Source: Nitrosospira multiformis (GTDB taxonomy: Bacteria; Pseudomonadota; Gammaproteobacteria; Burkholderiales; Nitrosomonadaceae). Taken from it: a stretch of DNA of 64,000 nucleotides. The stretch is taken from the NCBI RefSeq assembly GCF_900103165.1, contig NZ_FNKY01000001.1:186001-250000 (forward strand), given 5' to 3'. A program made the position numbers and the translations under genes. Positions 11,243-19,289 of the stretch are shown piece by piece (position 1 is the first letter of the stretch; each line of letters starts with the position of its first letter). The notes below the pieces were generated by a model that did no database searches, was not told the origin of the DNA, and was given only the letters and a program-made list of their open reading frames with translations.

Positions 11243-12828
11243 GTTTGCATCGGTACCCCGGTTAAATCCCGCAATGCCTGTCTCGCGACTTCGGCATCGC
11301 TGAACGGAAACTTTTTCCCATTTATCTCTTGATATGCTTCATGCCCTTTCCCAGCGATTAGCACGACGTCATTCTTTTGCGCACCTTGAATCGCCTGGTA
11401 AATAGCTGACCTCCGATCTTCCTCGACATGGTAATTGGCGCTAGCACCCGCCGCGATCTCGCTGATAATGACATGTGGGTCTTCTTTCCGCGGATTGTCG
11501 CTGGTGATGATAACTTCGTCGGCGAAGCGAGTCGCTGCGGCGCCCATTAAATGGCGTTTGCCGCGGTCGCGCTCGCCTCCACAGCCGAACACACAGATCA
11601 ATTTAGGGTTTCCGGTTCCTGGTTTTCTGTTTGCTTCGGAACCGGCACGAAGAATTTCACGCAGTGTTACCAGCACTTTTTCCAGAGCATCCGGCGTATG
11701 GGCATAATCCACCACTACGAGTGGTTGAGCACCCCCCCCTATTTGCTCCATTCTTCCCGCTACCGGCCGAACTTGCTGTAAGGCTTGCACAGCGTCAGCC
11801 AGCTTGATACCGCTCGCCAGCAAGGTAGCCAGCACCCCCAGCAAATTTGCAGCATTGAAACTCCCTACCACGTTCGTTTTAAATTCTGAATACTCAGTTT
11901 CAAACCCGGTTTCAAACTCGATATCAAACGCCAGCCCTTGCGGGCTTAGCTTGAGATTCCGGCCCCGTACCACCCTGAATTTTTCCGAACTTCGGGACTG
12001 AAGCGCCGGTTCGGTGAATCCATACCCGATTACCTTTGTCTCCACCCCTGAAAGCTGTTGCGACAATTCGACACCGTATGCATCATCAAGGTTGAGTACG
12101 GCATATTTGAGTGCAGGCCAATGGAACAATCGTGCCTTTGCGGCGGCATACGCTTCCATGCTGCCGTGATAATCGAGATGGTCACGCGAGAGATTGGTGA
12201 ATACCGCGACCGCGAATGTCGATCCGCTGATGCGCCCTTGTACTATCCCGTGCGACGACACTTCCATTGCCACGCATTGCGCGCCGCGCAGCAAATAATC
12301 CGCCATCTCCCGGTGCAACAAGACCGCATCCGGCGTGGTGTTGGCGGTCGATTCGAGCTTACCGGGAAAACCGGCTCCCAATGTGCCGATGACTGCCGTT
12401 TTTTTGCCCAGCGCGGTCATGGCCTGGGCGATCCAGTGGCTGCAAGAGGTCTTGCCGTTCGTTCCGGTGATGCCGATAAGCCAGAGTTTTTGCGACGGAT
12501 GACCATAAACGTGGTCGGCAATGGTGCCTGCCTGGGCTCGCAGTCCGGCTATTGGTAAATTGGGCACCTGCCATGCGGGATCCCATGCGAAACCACGGCG
12601 CTCCCACAGTACCGCGTTTGCCCCGGCCGCTATTGCTTGAGGGATGAACTTGCGCGCATCCAGTTGTTCTCCGGCATATGCCAGAAAAGTATCTCCTGTC
12701 TTCACCATGCGGCTATCCGTAGCCAGGCTGCTGATTCTGACACCCAGATGATCAAGAGCGCGAAAATCAAAAGACGCCTTTGATCTGGCCATGAGCTTCG
12801 AATCTCCGACTCTGGATTCCGGGTTCAT
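11239..12828 (-). CDS. murE: UDP-MurNAc-L-Ala-D-Glu--meso-diaminopimelate ligase MurE
   Basis: Adds the third stem-peptide residue. ATP loop ITGTNGKTSCSHW near 120-132; VAMEVSSHG and VFTNLSRDHLDYHG are in the central domain. DNPR at 444-447 is the motif that selects meso-diaminopimelate rather than lysine, so the peptidoglycan is the Gram-negative type. The length of 529 aa is at the long end. The ATG overlaps the ftsI stop by 4 nt, with an AAAGGTG ribosome site inside the ftsI tail. Confidence 0.98.
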   Translation of the reverse strand: MNPESRVGDSKLMARSKASFDFRALDHLGVRISSLATDSRMVKTGDTFLAYAGEQLDARKFIPQAIAAGANAVLWERRGFAWDPAWQVPNLPIAGLRAQAGTIADHVYGHPSQKLWLIGITGTNGKTSCSHWIAQAMTALGKKTAVIGTLGAGFPGKLESTANTTPDAVLLHREMADYLLRGAQCVAMEVSSHGIVQGRISGSTFAVAVFTNLSRDHLDYHGSMEAYAAAKARLFHWPALKYAVLNLDDAYGVELSQQLSGVETKVIGYGFTEPALQSRSSEKFRVVRGRNLKLSPQGLAFDIEFETGFETEYSEFKTNVVGSFNAANLLGVLATLLASGIKLADAVQALQQVRPVAGRMEQIGGGAQPLVVVDYAHTPDALEKVLVTLREILRAGSEANRKPGTGNPKLICVFGCGGERDRGKRHLMGAAATRFADEVIITSDNPRKEDPHVIISEIAAGASANYHVEEDRRSAIYQAIQGAQKNDVVLIAGKGHEAYQEINGKKFPFSDAEVARQALRDLTGVPMQT

Positions 12829-14561
12829 ACATCACCTTTCAACTCTGGCACCGCGGTAAACGACATGACATTATTGGCCGGCGCGTCATACGGAACGTTC
12901 CGCATGCGCAAGGCGCCCTCCATGACCCGGCTGAATACGGGCGCCGCCACCGCACCGCCAAAATATTGGCCCGCGGATGGTTCATCCAGCATCACCGCAA
13001 TGACAAATCGCGGACTGGAAGCCGGCGCATAGCCGACAAACGTCGATAGGTAACGGTTTTTTGCGTAACCGTTGCCCTCCAATTTATGCGCCGTACCTGT
13101 TTTGCCCGCTACCCGGTAGCCGTTGATCTGGGCTTTCGGCGCGGTGCCTCCCGGTTGCGCCACCATCTCCAGCATCCTGCTCACCGCGAGGGCGGTGTCC
13201 CGTGACACCACTCGCTTACCCGCGACAGGCGCATCGAGCCTCAATAGCGATACCGGCTTCAATTCACCCTCGGCGGAGAACAAGGTATAGGCACGCGCCA
13301 GTTGCAGCAAACTCACCGCGATTCCGTGTCCGTAGGACATGGTGGCCTGTTCGATGGGACGCCAGGTGCGGTATGGGCGGAGCCTGCCGCTGACTTCTCC
13401 CGGAAATCCTGAACCAGTGGAGGCGCCAAATCCCGAATCACTCAGCATCTCCCATAACGTTTGCGGCGGCAGCGACAAAGCGATCTTTGCGGAGCCGACG
13501 TTACTGGACTTCTGGATCACTTGCGCCACTGTCAACGGACCTTCTTTATGCGCATCGCGTATCGTGGCCTTGCCTATGGAGAACGTACCAGGTGCGGTCT
13601 CGAATACGGTGTCGGGCTTTACTCCTCCCGCCTCCAGCGCTGCTGCTATGGTGAATGGCTTCAGGGTTGAACCCGGCTCGAATACGTCGGTCAGGGCTCT
13701 ATTGCGGGCTCGCCCGCCATTCGTTCTCGCCCGGTTATTGGGGTTGTACGCAGGCAGATTGACAAGCGCCAGCAACTCGCCTGTCTGTGCATCCAGCACC
13801 ACGATTCCCCCTGCTTTGGCTTTGTGGGCTTCAACCGCCTGTTTCAATTCCCGGAAAGCGAGATACTGAATTTTGCTGTCTATGGACAGGGCTATATTTT
13901 GCCCGGATCTGGGAGCCCGGATACTTTCCACATCCTCGACAACACGTCCCTTACGATCCTTGATGACACGGCGGCTTCCGGGTTTGCCCGCCAGTTCATC
14001 CTGCCATGCCAGCTCTATTCCTTCTTGTCCGTTATCGTCGATGTCGGTAAAGCCAAGCATATGGGCCGTCAACTCGCCCGCCGGATAGTACCGGCGGTAT
14101 TCACGTTTCAGAAATACACCCGGCAGGTTGAGCTCGACCACCTTGGCCGCGACCTCTGGCGACAAATGCCGCTTCAGGTACACGAAATCACGCCGGGCAC
14201 CTTGGTGGGGATCCTCCAGACGCTTGCGAATTTCCTTGGTGTCCATCTCGATCAGGCTTGCCAGTTTTTTTAATTGCTCCGGTGTTACGTTCATGTCCTG
14301 CGGACTCGACCATACCGATTCCACCGGCGTGCTGATCGCCAGCGGTTCTCCGTGCCGATCTGTGATTATTCCGCGATCCGCGTTCATTTCGAGTATACGG
14401 CTGTAACGTGATTCCCCTTTCTGTTGCAGAAAGCCGTTATGCATCCCCTGCAGATAGGCCGCGCGCCCCGCCAGTCCCATCAGTCCGAGCAGCAAACAAA
14501 CTGCGAGTAAGCGTGAGCGTCCCGCCGGCAGGATAATGCGCGGTGAATGACCGGTCGTCAT
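12825..14561 (-). CDS. ftsI: Division-specific transpeptidase FtsI (PBP3)
   Basis: Septal class B penicillin-binding protein that cross-links glycan made by FtsW. There is one N-terminal membrane anchor (about 17-36), then the non-catalytic PBP dimer domain with the RGIITDRHGEPLA motif. The transpeptidase domain has SxxK = STLK at 298-301, SSN at 352-354 and KTGT at 487-490. Length 578 aa. It overlaps both neighbours by 4 nt (ftsL stop, murE start). Confidence 0.98.
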   Translation of the reverse strand: MTTGHSPRIILPAGRSRLLAVCLLLGLMGLAGRAAYLQGMHNGFLQQKGESRYSRILEMNADRGIITDRHGEPLAISTPVESVWSSPQDMNVTPEQLKKLASLIEMDTKEIRKRLEDPHQGARRDFVYLKRHLSPEVAAKVVELNLPGVFLKREYRRYYPAGELTAHMLGFTDIDDNGQEGIELAWQDELAGKPGSRRVIKDRKGRVVEDVESIRAPRSGQNIALSIDSKIQYLAFRELKQAVEAHKAKAGGIVVLDAQTGELLALVNLPAYNPNNRARTNGGRARNRALTDVFEPGSTLKPFTIAAALEAGGVKPDTVFETAPGTFSIGKATIRDAHKEGPLTVAQVIQKSSNVGSAKIALSLPPQTLWEMLSDSGFGASTGSGFPGEVSGRLRPYRTWRPIEQATMSYGHGIAVSLLQLARAYTLFSAEGELKPVSLLRLDAPVAGKRVVSRDTALAVSRMLEMVAQPGGTAPKAQINGYRVAGKTGTAHKLEGNGYAKNRYLSTFVGYAPASSPRFVIAVMLDEPSAGQYFGGAVAAPVFSRVMEGALRMRNVPYDAPANNVMSFTAVPELKGDV

Positions 14562-14872
14562 GGCTCCAGCGCCTCCATGGAGTTGGCGGAATTGCCGGAA
14601 TCAGCCGTATTCATCAACGAGACGACTTGAACGCGTGATGCGTCGGGCACTTGCATATGCAGTTGTCCCGTAGCGATTTTTTCAATGCGCGCATGCATCG
14701 CCCACGTACTTTGTTCGAGCTGCAATTGTCCCCATTCCACCGCCAGCCGCCCCGCCTGCTCCTGCTCTCTTTCCAGTTCCACAAAAAGCTTGCGCGCCTT
14801 GTGCTGTGAAGTCACAACACTCAGCGCGCAGGCGATGAGGATTAAAATCAATAGAATATTTATCCTGATCAC
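14558..14872 (-). CDS. ftsL: Cell division protein FtsL
   Basis: Small bitopic divisome protein that forms the FtsQLB complex. In 104 aa there is one N-terminal membrane helix (about residues 3-20), then a coiled-coil-like periplasmic stretch (KARKLFVELEREQEQ) rich in Glu, Gln and Leu. Sequence conservation in the family is poor; position between rsmH and ftsI, size and topology make the call. Confidence 0.92.
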   Translation of the reverse strand: MIRINILLILILIACALSVVTSQHKARKLFVELEREQEQAGRLAVEWGQLQLEQSTWAMHARIEKIATGQLHMQVPDASRVQVVSLMNTADSGNSANSMEALEP

Positions 14873-14917
14873 GTCAATCTCTCATTAGCCGTGAAACGCC
14901 ACGATAGCGAGCTTCCA

Positions 14918-15892
14918 CTATGTTGTATTAACCCGTTCCGCCACCCGCATTACCGCGCTTCTGGCCCTGGGGTTGATCGCCAGCTCGGTTGCGCCCGCGC
15001 GTATCGCCTTGCCTATTAAACGCAATTTGTGATGACCCATAAGCCGCACCTCTTTTTCCCGCAAGGGCAGTCTGCGCGGCAGCATGTCGGTGTTGGCTGA
15101 TTCGCGCATAAAACGTTTCACTAGCCGGTCTTCCAGCGAGTGAAAACTGATCACTACGAGCCGCCCTCCGGAATTCAGTATTTCCACGCATTGCGGCAAG
15201 GCCAGCGACAACTTGTCGAGTTCCTGATTGAGATAAATCCGTATAGCCTGAAAAGTGCGCGTCGCCGGATTCTGCTTTTCCCGGGTACGCTCACGCGAAC
15301 GCACGGCCGCCGCCACAATCGCGGCAAGCTGAAGGGTGGTAGCGACAGGCTGTCGCGTTCTTGCCACAATAATCGCTCTTGCAATCTGTTTAGCAAACCG
15401 TTCTTCGCCATAGCTTCTTATCACCTCTTCCAAATGCGCCTCGGAAGCGCAAGCCAGCCATTCCGCGGCTGTCTGTCCCTGGGTTGTATCCATGCGCATA
15501 TCAAGCGGCCCATCCAGGCGAAAACTGAATCCGCGTGGCGCTTCTTCAAGTTGCGGCGAAGATACGCCCAAGTCCAGCAGCACTCCATCCACCCGGTCCA
15601 CGCTCAATTCCCCCAATGTCTGCTTGATTTGAGAAAAACTGCCATGAATCATACAAAAACGGGTATCGCTGATTGCCTGTCCCGCCGCCAGTGCAGACGG
15701 GTCTCTATCGAACGCGATCAGCCTGCCACCTTTACCCAGTCGTTCCAATATCATCCGGCTGTGGCCGCCGCGCCCGAAAGTGCCATCCACGTATATCCCG
15801 TCCGGCTTGACAGCCAGCGCATCCACCGCTTCATGCGGCAAAACTGTAACGTGCATGGATTCTTCAACCACGCCATTACAGCGAGAAACCAT
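14918..15892 (-). CDS. rsmH: 16S rRNA (cytosine(1402)-N(4))-methyltransferase RsmH
   Basis: SAM-dependent methyltransferase of the decoding site of 16S rRNA, conserved as the second gene of dcw clusters. SAM motif [11 protein letters not shown] is near residue 35, [19 protein letters not shown] and [14 protein letters not shown] follow. Starts at 15892 (GGAG four bases upstream, 17-nt overlap with mraZ) and 15856 ([11 protein letters not shown]) are both possible; I prefer 15892, giving 324 aa. Confidence 0.96.
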   Translation of the reverse strand: MVSRCNGVVEESMHVTVLPHEAVDALAVKPDGIYVDGTFGRGGHSRMILERLGKGGRLIAFDRDPSALAAGQAISDTRFCMIHGSFSQIKQTLGELSVDRVDGVLLDLGVSSPQLEEAPRGFSFRLDGPLDMRMDTTQGQTAAEWLACASEAHLEEVIRSYGEERFAKQIARAIIVARTRQPVATTLQLAAIVAAAVRSRERTREKQNPATRTFQAIRIYLNQELDKLSLALPQCVEILNSGGRLVVISFHSLEDRLVKRFMRESANTDMLPRRLPLREKEVRLMGHHKLRLIGKAIRAGATELAINPRARSAVMRVAERVNTT

Positions 15893-16322
15893 CAAGCTCC
15901 GGCGGGATGCCATCTTTGAAAGCGAGCGCATTATCCATTTGCAGATTCCATTTCTCGTCATCCCACAATTCGAATTTCGCACCCTGTCCCACCAACACCA
16001 CGTCTTTGCTCAGGCCGGCGAACTGGCGCAAGAGGGGCGGCAACAATATGCGCCCGGCGCCGTCCATTTCCACATCGCTGGCATTGCCGACAAGAAGACG
16101 TTGTAAACTACGGATTTGCGGATTAAAGCTGGAAAGGCTGTTGAGCTTTTGCTCCAGGGGCTCCCATACGGGCTGCGGATAGACCAGGAGGCACCGGGAC
16201 GGATCGGCGGTTATAACCAGACGGCCAGCGCAAAAGGACATAAGTCCCTCACGGTATTTCGCGGGCACTGCGAGTCTACCCTTGTTATCCAGACTGATAG
16301 GTGTGCCGCCGCGAAACATCAT
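15876..16322 (-). CDS. mraZ: Transcriptional regulator MraZ
   Basis: AbrB-fold DNA-binding protein that represses the dcw promoter. It has two tandem SpoVT-AbrB repeats: [20 protein letters not shown] near the N-terminus and a second unit with [17 protein letters not shown]. The length, 148 aa, is normal. Two adjacent ATG codons (16322, 16319) could start it; an AAGGGA motif gives better spacing to the second. Three GTGGG repeats lie just upstream on the same strand, so autoregulation is expected. Confidence 0.97.
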   Translation of the reverse strand: MMFRGGTPISLDNKGRLAVPAKYREGLMSFCAGRLVITADPSRCLLVYPQPVWEPLEQKLNSLSSFNPQIRSLQRLLVGNASDVEMDGAGRILLPPLLRQFAGLSKDVVLVGQGAKFELWDDEKWNLQMDNALAFKDGIPPELDGFSL

Positions 16323-16360
16323 GTTCCCTTATTTTAGGAGGAAATAAATCTTATAATTTC

Positions 16361-16385
16361 CCCACTTTCTCCCACTTCTACCCAC
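16361..16385 (-). promoter_or_regulatory. MraZ boxes: three GTGGG repeats on a 10-bp period
   Basis: Read on the minus strand, GTGGG occurs three times, each pair separated by exactly 5 bases (GTGGG-N5-GTGGG-N5-GTGGG; plus-strand CCCAC at 16361, 16371 and 16381). Such TGGGN repeats with 5-bp spacers are the known MraZ operator in Escherichia coli and related bacteria. They begin about 40 bases upstream of mraZ and overlap the -10 end and probable transcription start of the promoter below, a position suited to repression. Confidence 0.93.
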
Positions 16386-16412
16386 TGTAATTAAAAACAA
16401 TGGTGAAGTCAA
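16384..16412 (-). promoter_or_regulatory. Sigma70-like promoter of the dcw cluster
   Basis: On the minus strand TTGACT (16412-16407) and TACAGT (16389-16384) are separated by 17 bases. The -10 hexamer runs into the first GTGGG MraZ box, placing the likely start near 16377, about 55 bases before mraZ. This is a strong match and lies immediately ahead of the first gene of the cluster. Confidence 0.8.
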
Positions 16413-16722
16413 GGGAATACAGGGGTTTTTTGTTATGCGACAACGACTTAAATTAAAAATCGGCGAAAACTCATCAATAAGTAAATAAGTGATGTAAATA
16501 AATAAGATGCACAAAAATATTAATGTAATTTATCTTGATAAAGCGTCTTAGCCGCTGCGGTGAGCGGGTGGAGCATGGCCTGAAAAATCAATATGAAATG
16601 AAGAAGGCGGCGGCAATCGCGCGCATTGCCTTAGGCATGAGACGCCGGGCGCCCCTGAGAATTAAGGGGTTCAGGGATTTATAGGGTTTAGAGGATTTGT
16701 TAAGGAATTCCTTGGGTAACCA
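16413..16722. other. Intergenic stretch between relA end and dcw promoter
   Basis: No credible gene is seen. The dcw-proximal part is AT-rich. GGCAAT at 16612-16617 pairs with ATTGCC at 16625-16630 around a 7-base loop, and a palindromic AAGGAATTCCTT lies near 16702-16713. Either could belong to the relA 3' end, but neither has a convincing T-run, so I do not call a terminator. Confidence 0.5.
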
Positions 16723-19020
16723 TTACTTTCGCGAGGCCGACATCACGCCGGGCACGTTCTGTATCAATCCAAGTACGCGGCGCAATTGCGCCAGACCCGT
16801 AATTTTCAGCGTAAATTGCATGGTTGCAGTAACGCCCCGGCTTTGGGTATGCGTGGCGGTTACATTGATTTTTTCACGCAAAAGAATAGTAGAGATGTCG
16901 CTTAGCAACCCTTGCCTGTCCAGCGCTTCGATCTCGACATCGACCGGATAACTTGCTTCCCCCTTCGAGACATCCCAATCCGCTGCCACCAGGCGCTCTG
17001 AGCTCTCTGCGGATAGCCGTGACAGACTGGCGCAACCCTGACGGTGGATCGTAATGCCACGTCCACGCGTGACAAAACCGATGATGGGATCGGGTGGCGC
17101 CGGTTTGCAACACTTTGCCAACGCCGTGAGCAACTTGTCGACGCCAACGATGAGTACACCGCCATCGGGCTGCGGAGTGCCTTTCCTGCCTGCCGGCAAC
17201 TCCGGCCCGGTAACCGCTATGCCCGCTGAACCCACTGAGCCAGCTGAGCCAACTGCACCTACGGTAACGGCTGGCTCAATCTTTCCACTTAAAAATGCTC
17301 CCAGCTGATGGCTATTGATGTCGCCCCGGGCGACCGCGGCGAGGAAAGCGTCAAGTTTGGCAAACTTGAATCCGGCTGCCAGTTTATCCAGCCCCAGTGC
17401 AGTCATGCCATGGCGTTGTAATTCCTTTTCCACTATCGCCCGGCCTTGTATGAGCGAATCCTCGCGTTGCTGAGCGCTAAACCACTGTCTGACCTTCGAC
17501 CGCGCACGATGACTTCTGAGATAACCCAAGGCGGGATTGAGCCAATCACGGCTCGGCCCGCCCTGTTTGGCCGAGATGATTTCCACCCGCTGCGCATTCT
17601 GTAGCGGGTAGTCAAGCGGCACCATGATGTCGTCAACTTTTGCGCCGCGGCAATGGTGGCCGAGATCCGTATGCACATGATAGGCAAAATCCACCGGCGT
17701 AGACCCCTTGGGCAAGGAAACCACCCTCCCCTGCGGGGTCAGCACATAAACCGAATCCTGAAATAGCGCGGTCTTGAAATGCTCCGCCAGTTCTCCGGCA
17801 TCCTCCACATCGTTTTTCCATTCCAGGATTTGTCTCAACCAGGCGATTTTCTCCTCGTACCTGGCGTCGCGCCTTGCTCCTTCCTTATAGCGCCAGTGCG
17901 CGGCGACACCCATCTCGGAATGACGATGCATCTCGTGCGTGCGTATCTGGATTTCAACCACCTTATCTTCCGGACCAATGACGGCAGTATGCAGCGAGCG
18001 GTAGTCGTTACCTTTCGGTCTCGCGATATAGTCATCGAATTCTTTGGGAATCGGCACCCACAGATTGTGCACCATCCCCAACGCGGCATAGCAGTCCCTC
18101 ACATCATTCACAAGGATCCGCACCGCGCGGGCATCATGAATTTCCTTGAAGTCAACATCCTTGCGTTTCATTTTTTTATGGATGCTGTAAATATGCTTTG
18201 GACGCCCGGTCACTTCAGCCTTGATGCCGGCCTGCTGCAACTCGCGCTGCAGCATATCCACCACCCGGTCGATATACTGTTCCCGGTTGATGCGGGTATC
18301 TTCGAGCAGTCTGGCGATTTTTCTATAGCGTTCCGGTTCAAGAATCCGGAACGATAAGTCTTCCAGCTCCCACTTTATCTGCCAGAGCCCCAGACGATTG
18401 GCCAGGGGCGCAAATATATCCAGCGTTTCATGCGCAATCTCGACACTTTCCGGAACGTTGCTTGCGCAGATATATCGCATCGTTTGGGTCCGGTCCGCCA
18501 GGGCGATAATGACCACACGAATATCTTCCGCCATCGCCAGCAGCATTTTTCTTAGTGCTTCGATCTGTGCACTGTGATCTGTACTGCTTCCCTCACCTCT
18601 TGCACCCAGCGTCCGGATACGGCCCATGCGCGCCACCCCTTCCACCAGGTGAGCTACAGCTGGATTGAAGGTTGTTTGCAGTTTTTCTGTGTAGCCATCC
18701 AGATAACCGGACACTGCATGAAGCAAACCTGCTATCAGGGTGTCGCTATCAACCCGCAGCGACGCAAGAACCGACGCCGCACCCAACACATGCTGACTAA
18801 CCGGTTCGCCAGTAGACAGGGATTTGCCGGCATACAGCGGTTGGGAAAATTCCAGCGCATACCGGAGTATTTCGACCTCGCCGGGAGATAACGTGGGCAG
18901 CATGGGTAACGTGGATTCAAGCCAGGAGAGTCCATCTCGTCCAGCACCGGTGGAGGAAAGCACCGCAGATGAATGTTCCGGCAAAGCTATTGAACCTGAA
19001 TCCGGTAGTTGATCGCTCAT
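16723..19020 (-). CDS. relA: (p)ppGpp synthetase RelA, hydrolase-inactive
   Basis: Makes the stringent-response alarmone (p)ppGpp on starved ribosomes. The N-terminal HD-like domain has lost the catalytic pair (LLHAVSGYLDG at 99-109, where SpoT has HD), and the synthetase domain carries EFDD at 327-330, the ExDD signature of RelA. GNDYRSLHT and VEIQIRTHEMH follow. A TGS domain lies at about 422-480 and a C-terminal ACT domain in the last ~75 residues. A Gly/Ala/Ser/Val-rich tract near residue 600 is a low-complexity insert. The present ATG and the first ~9 codons (MSDQLPDSG) lie inside the end of a MITE-like element; the probable ancestral ATG is at 19261 beyond that element. No clear ribosome site precedes 19020. 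Confidence 0.93.
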   Translation of the reverse strand: MSDQLPDSGSIALPEHSSAVLSSTGAGRDGLSWLESTLPMLPTLSPGEVEILRYALEFSQPLYAGKSLSTGEPVSQHVLGAASVLASLRVDSDTLIAGLLHAVSGYLDGYTEKLQTTFNPAVAHLVEGVARMGRIRTLGARGEGSSTDHSAQIEALRKMLLAMAEDIRVVIIALADRTQTMRYICASNVPESVEIAHETLDIFAPLANRLGLWQIKWELEDLSFRILEPERYRKIARLLEDTRINREQYIDRVVDMLQRELQQAGIKAEVTGRPKHIYSIHKKMKRKDVDFKEIHDARAVRILVNDVRDCYAALGMVHNLWVPIPKEFDDYIARPKGNDYRSLHTAVIGPEDKVVEIQIRTHEMHRHSEMGVAAHWRYKEGARRDARYEEKIAWLRQILEWKNDVEDAGELAEHFKTALFQDSVYVLTPQGRVVSLPKGSTPVDFAYHVHTDLGHHCRGAKVDDIMVPLDYPLQNAQRVEIISAKQGGPSRDWLNPALGYLRSHRARSKVRQWFSAQQREDSLIQGRAIVEKELQRHGMTALGLDKLAAGFKFAKLDAFLAAVARGDINSHQLGAFLSGKIEPAVTVGAVGSAGSVGSAGIAVTGPELPAGRKGTPQPDGGVLIVGVDKLLTALAKCCKPAPPDPIIGFVTRGRGITIHRQGCASLSRLSAESSERLVAADWDVSKGEASYPVDVEIEALDRQGLLSDISTILLREKINVTATHTQSRGVTATMQFTLKITGLAQLRRVLGLIQNVPGVMSASRK

Positions 19021-19230
19021 TTAATATATCAGGGTTATGATTAATAACAATATTTCGTATTGTTTGACGCTCGCCTTCTGGGTGAAGTCGCTACGGAGTG
19101 AATTGCACAGTTCTTGCGGCACATGGCTGCGTTGCAACTTCTTGGAATGGAACGACCATTCCGCGTCGTTGCGCCTTGCCCTGCACCCCAAAAACCGCGC
19201 ACTTCACCCCGTCCAACTACCGGATTTAGG
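18995..19230. mobile_element. MITE-like element, copy 1 (in relA 5' end)
   Basis: A 236-bp non-coding element with ~20-bp terminal inverted repeats: left end CCTGAATCCGGTAGTTGATC (18995-19014), right end pairing with it at 19211-19230 (consensus CCTRAAYCCGGYAGTTG). It is flanked by a perfect 5-bp direct repeat, TTGAA, at 18990-18994 and 19231-19235. The inner ~135 bp are almost identical to copy 2, which is reversed, and include a hairpin whose arms are GGAATGG and CCATTCC. No transposase is encoded. The left end carries the current relA start codon. Confidence 0.85.
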
Positions 19231-19231
19231 T

Positions 19232-19261
19232 TGAAGCTGAATCGGGTAACTCATTACTCAT
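19232..19261 (+). repeat. Diverged element end / ancestral relA start region
   Basis: Directly beyond copy 1, the plus strand resembles the element's left end and its inner flank (about 22 of 29 aligned positions from 18994), ending in the same CTCATT. Read on the minus strand it is an ATG at 19261 followed by codons for SNELPDSAS, in frame with relA once the element and one copy of TTGAA are removed. It may be an older solo end, or the original relA start that resembles the element end. Confidence 0.55.
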
Positions 19262-19289
19262 TTTTATGCTGCCTTGATTTCATCGGTAT

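Noticed and set aside
16655-16700. G-rich repeats (GGGGTT, AGGG, AGGATTT) that look like a degenerate tandem or telomere-like array
   Set aside because: Units are irregular and short; no consistent period.
19037-19234. A frame with the same C-terminal residues (CGTWLRCNFLEW...) as one at 58084-58362
   Set aside because: The shared residues come from the repeated MITE inner block, not from a protein family; no ribosome sites or extended conservation support translation.
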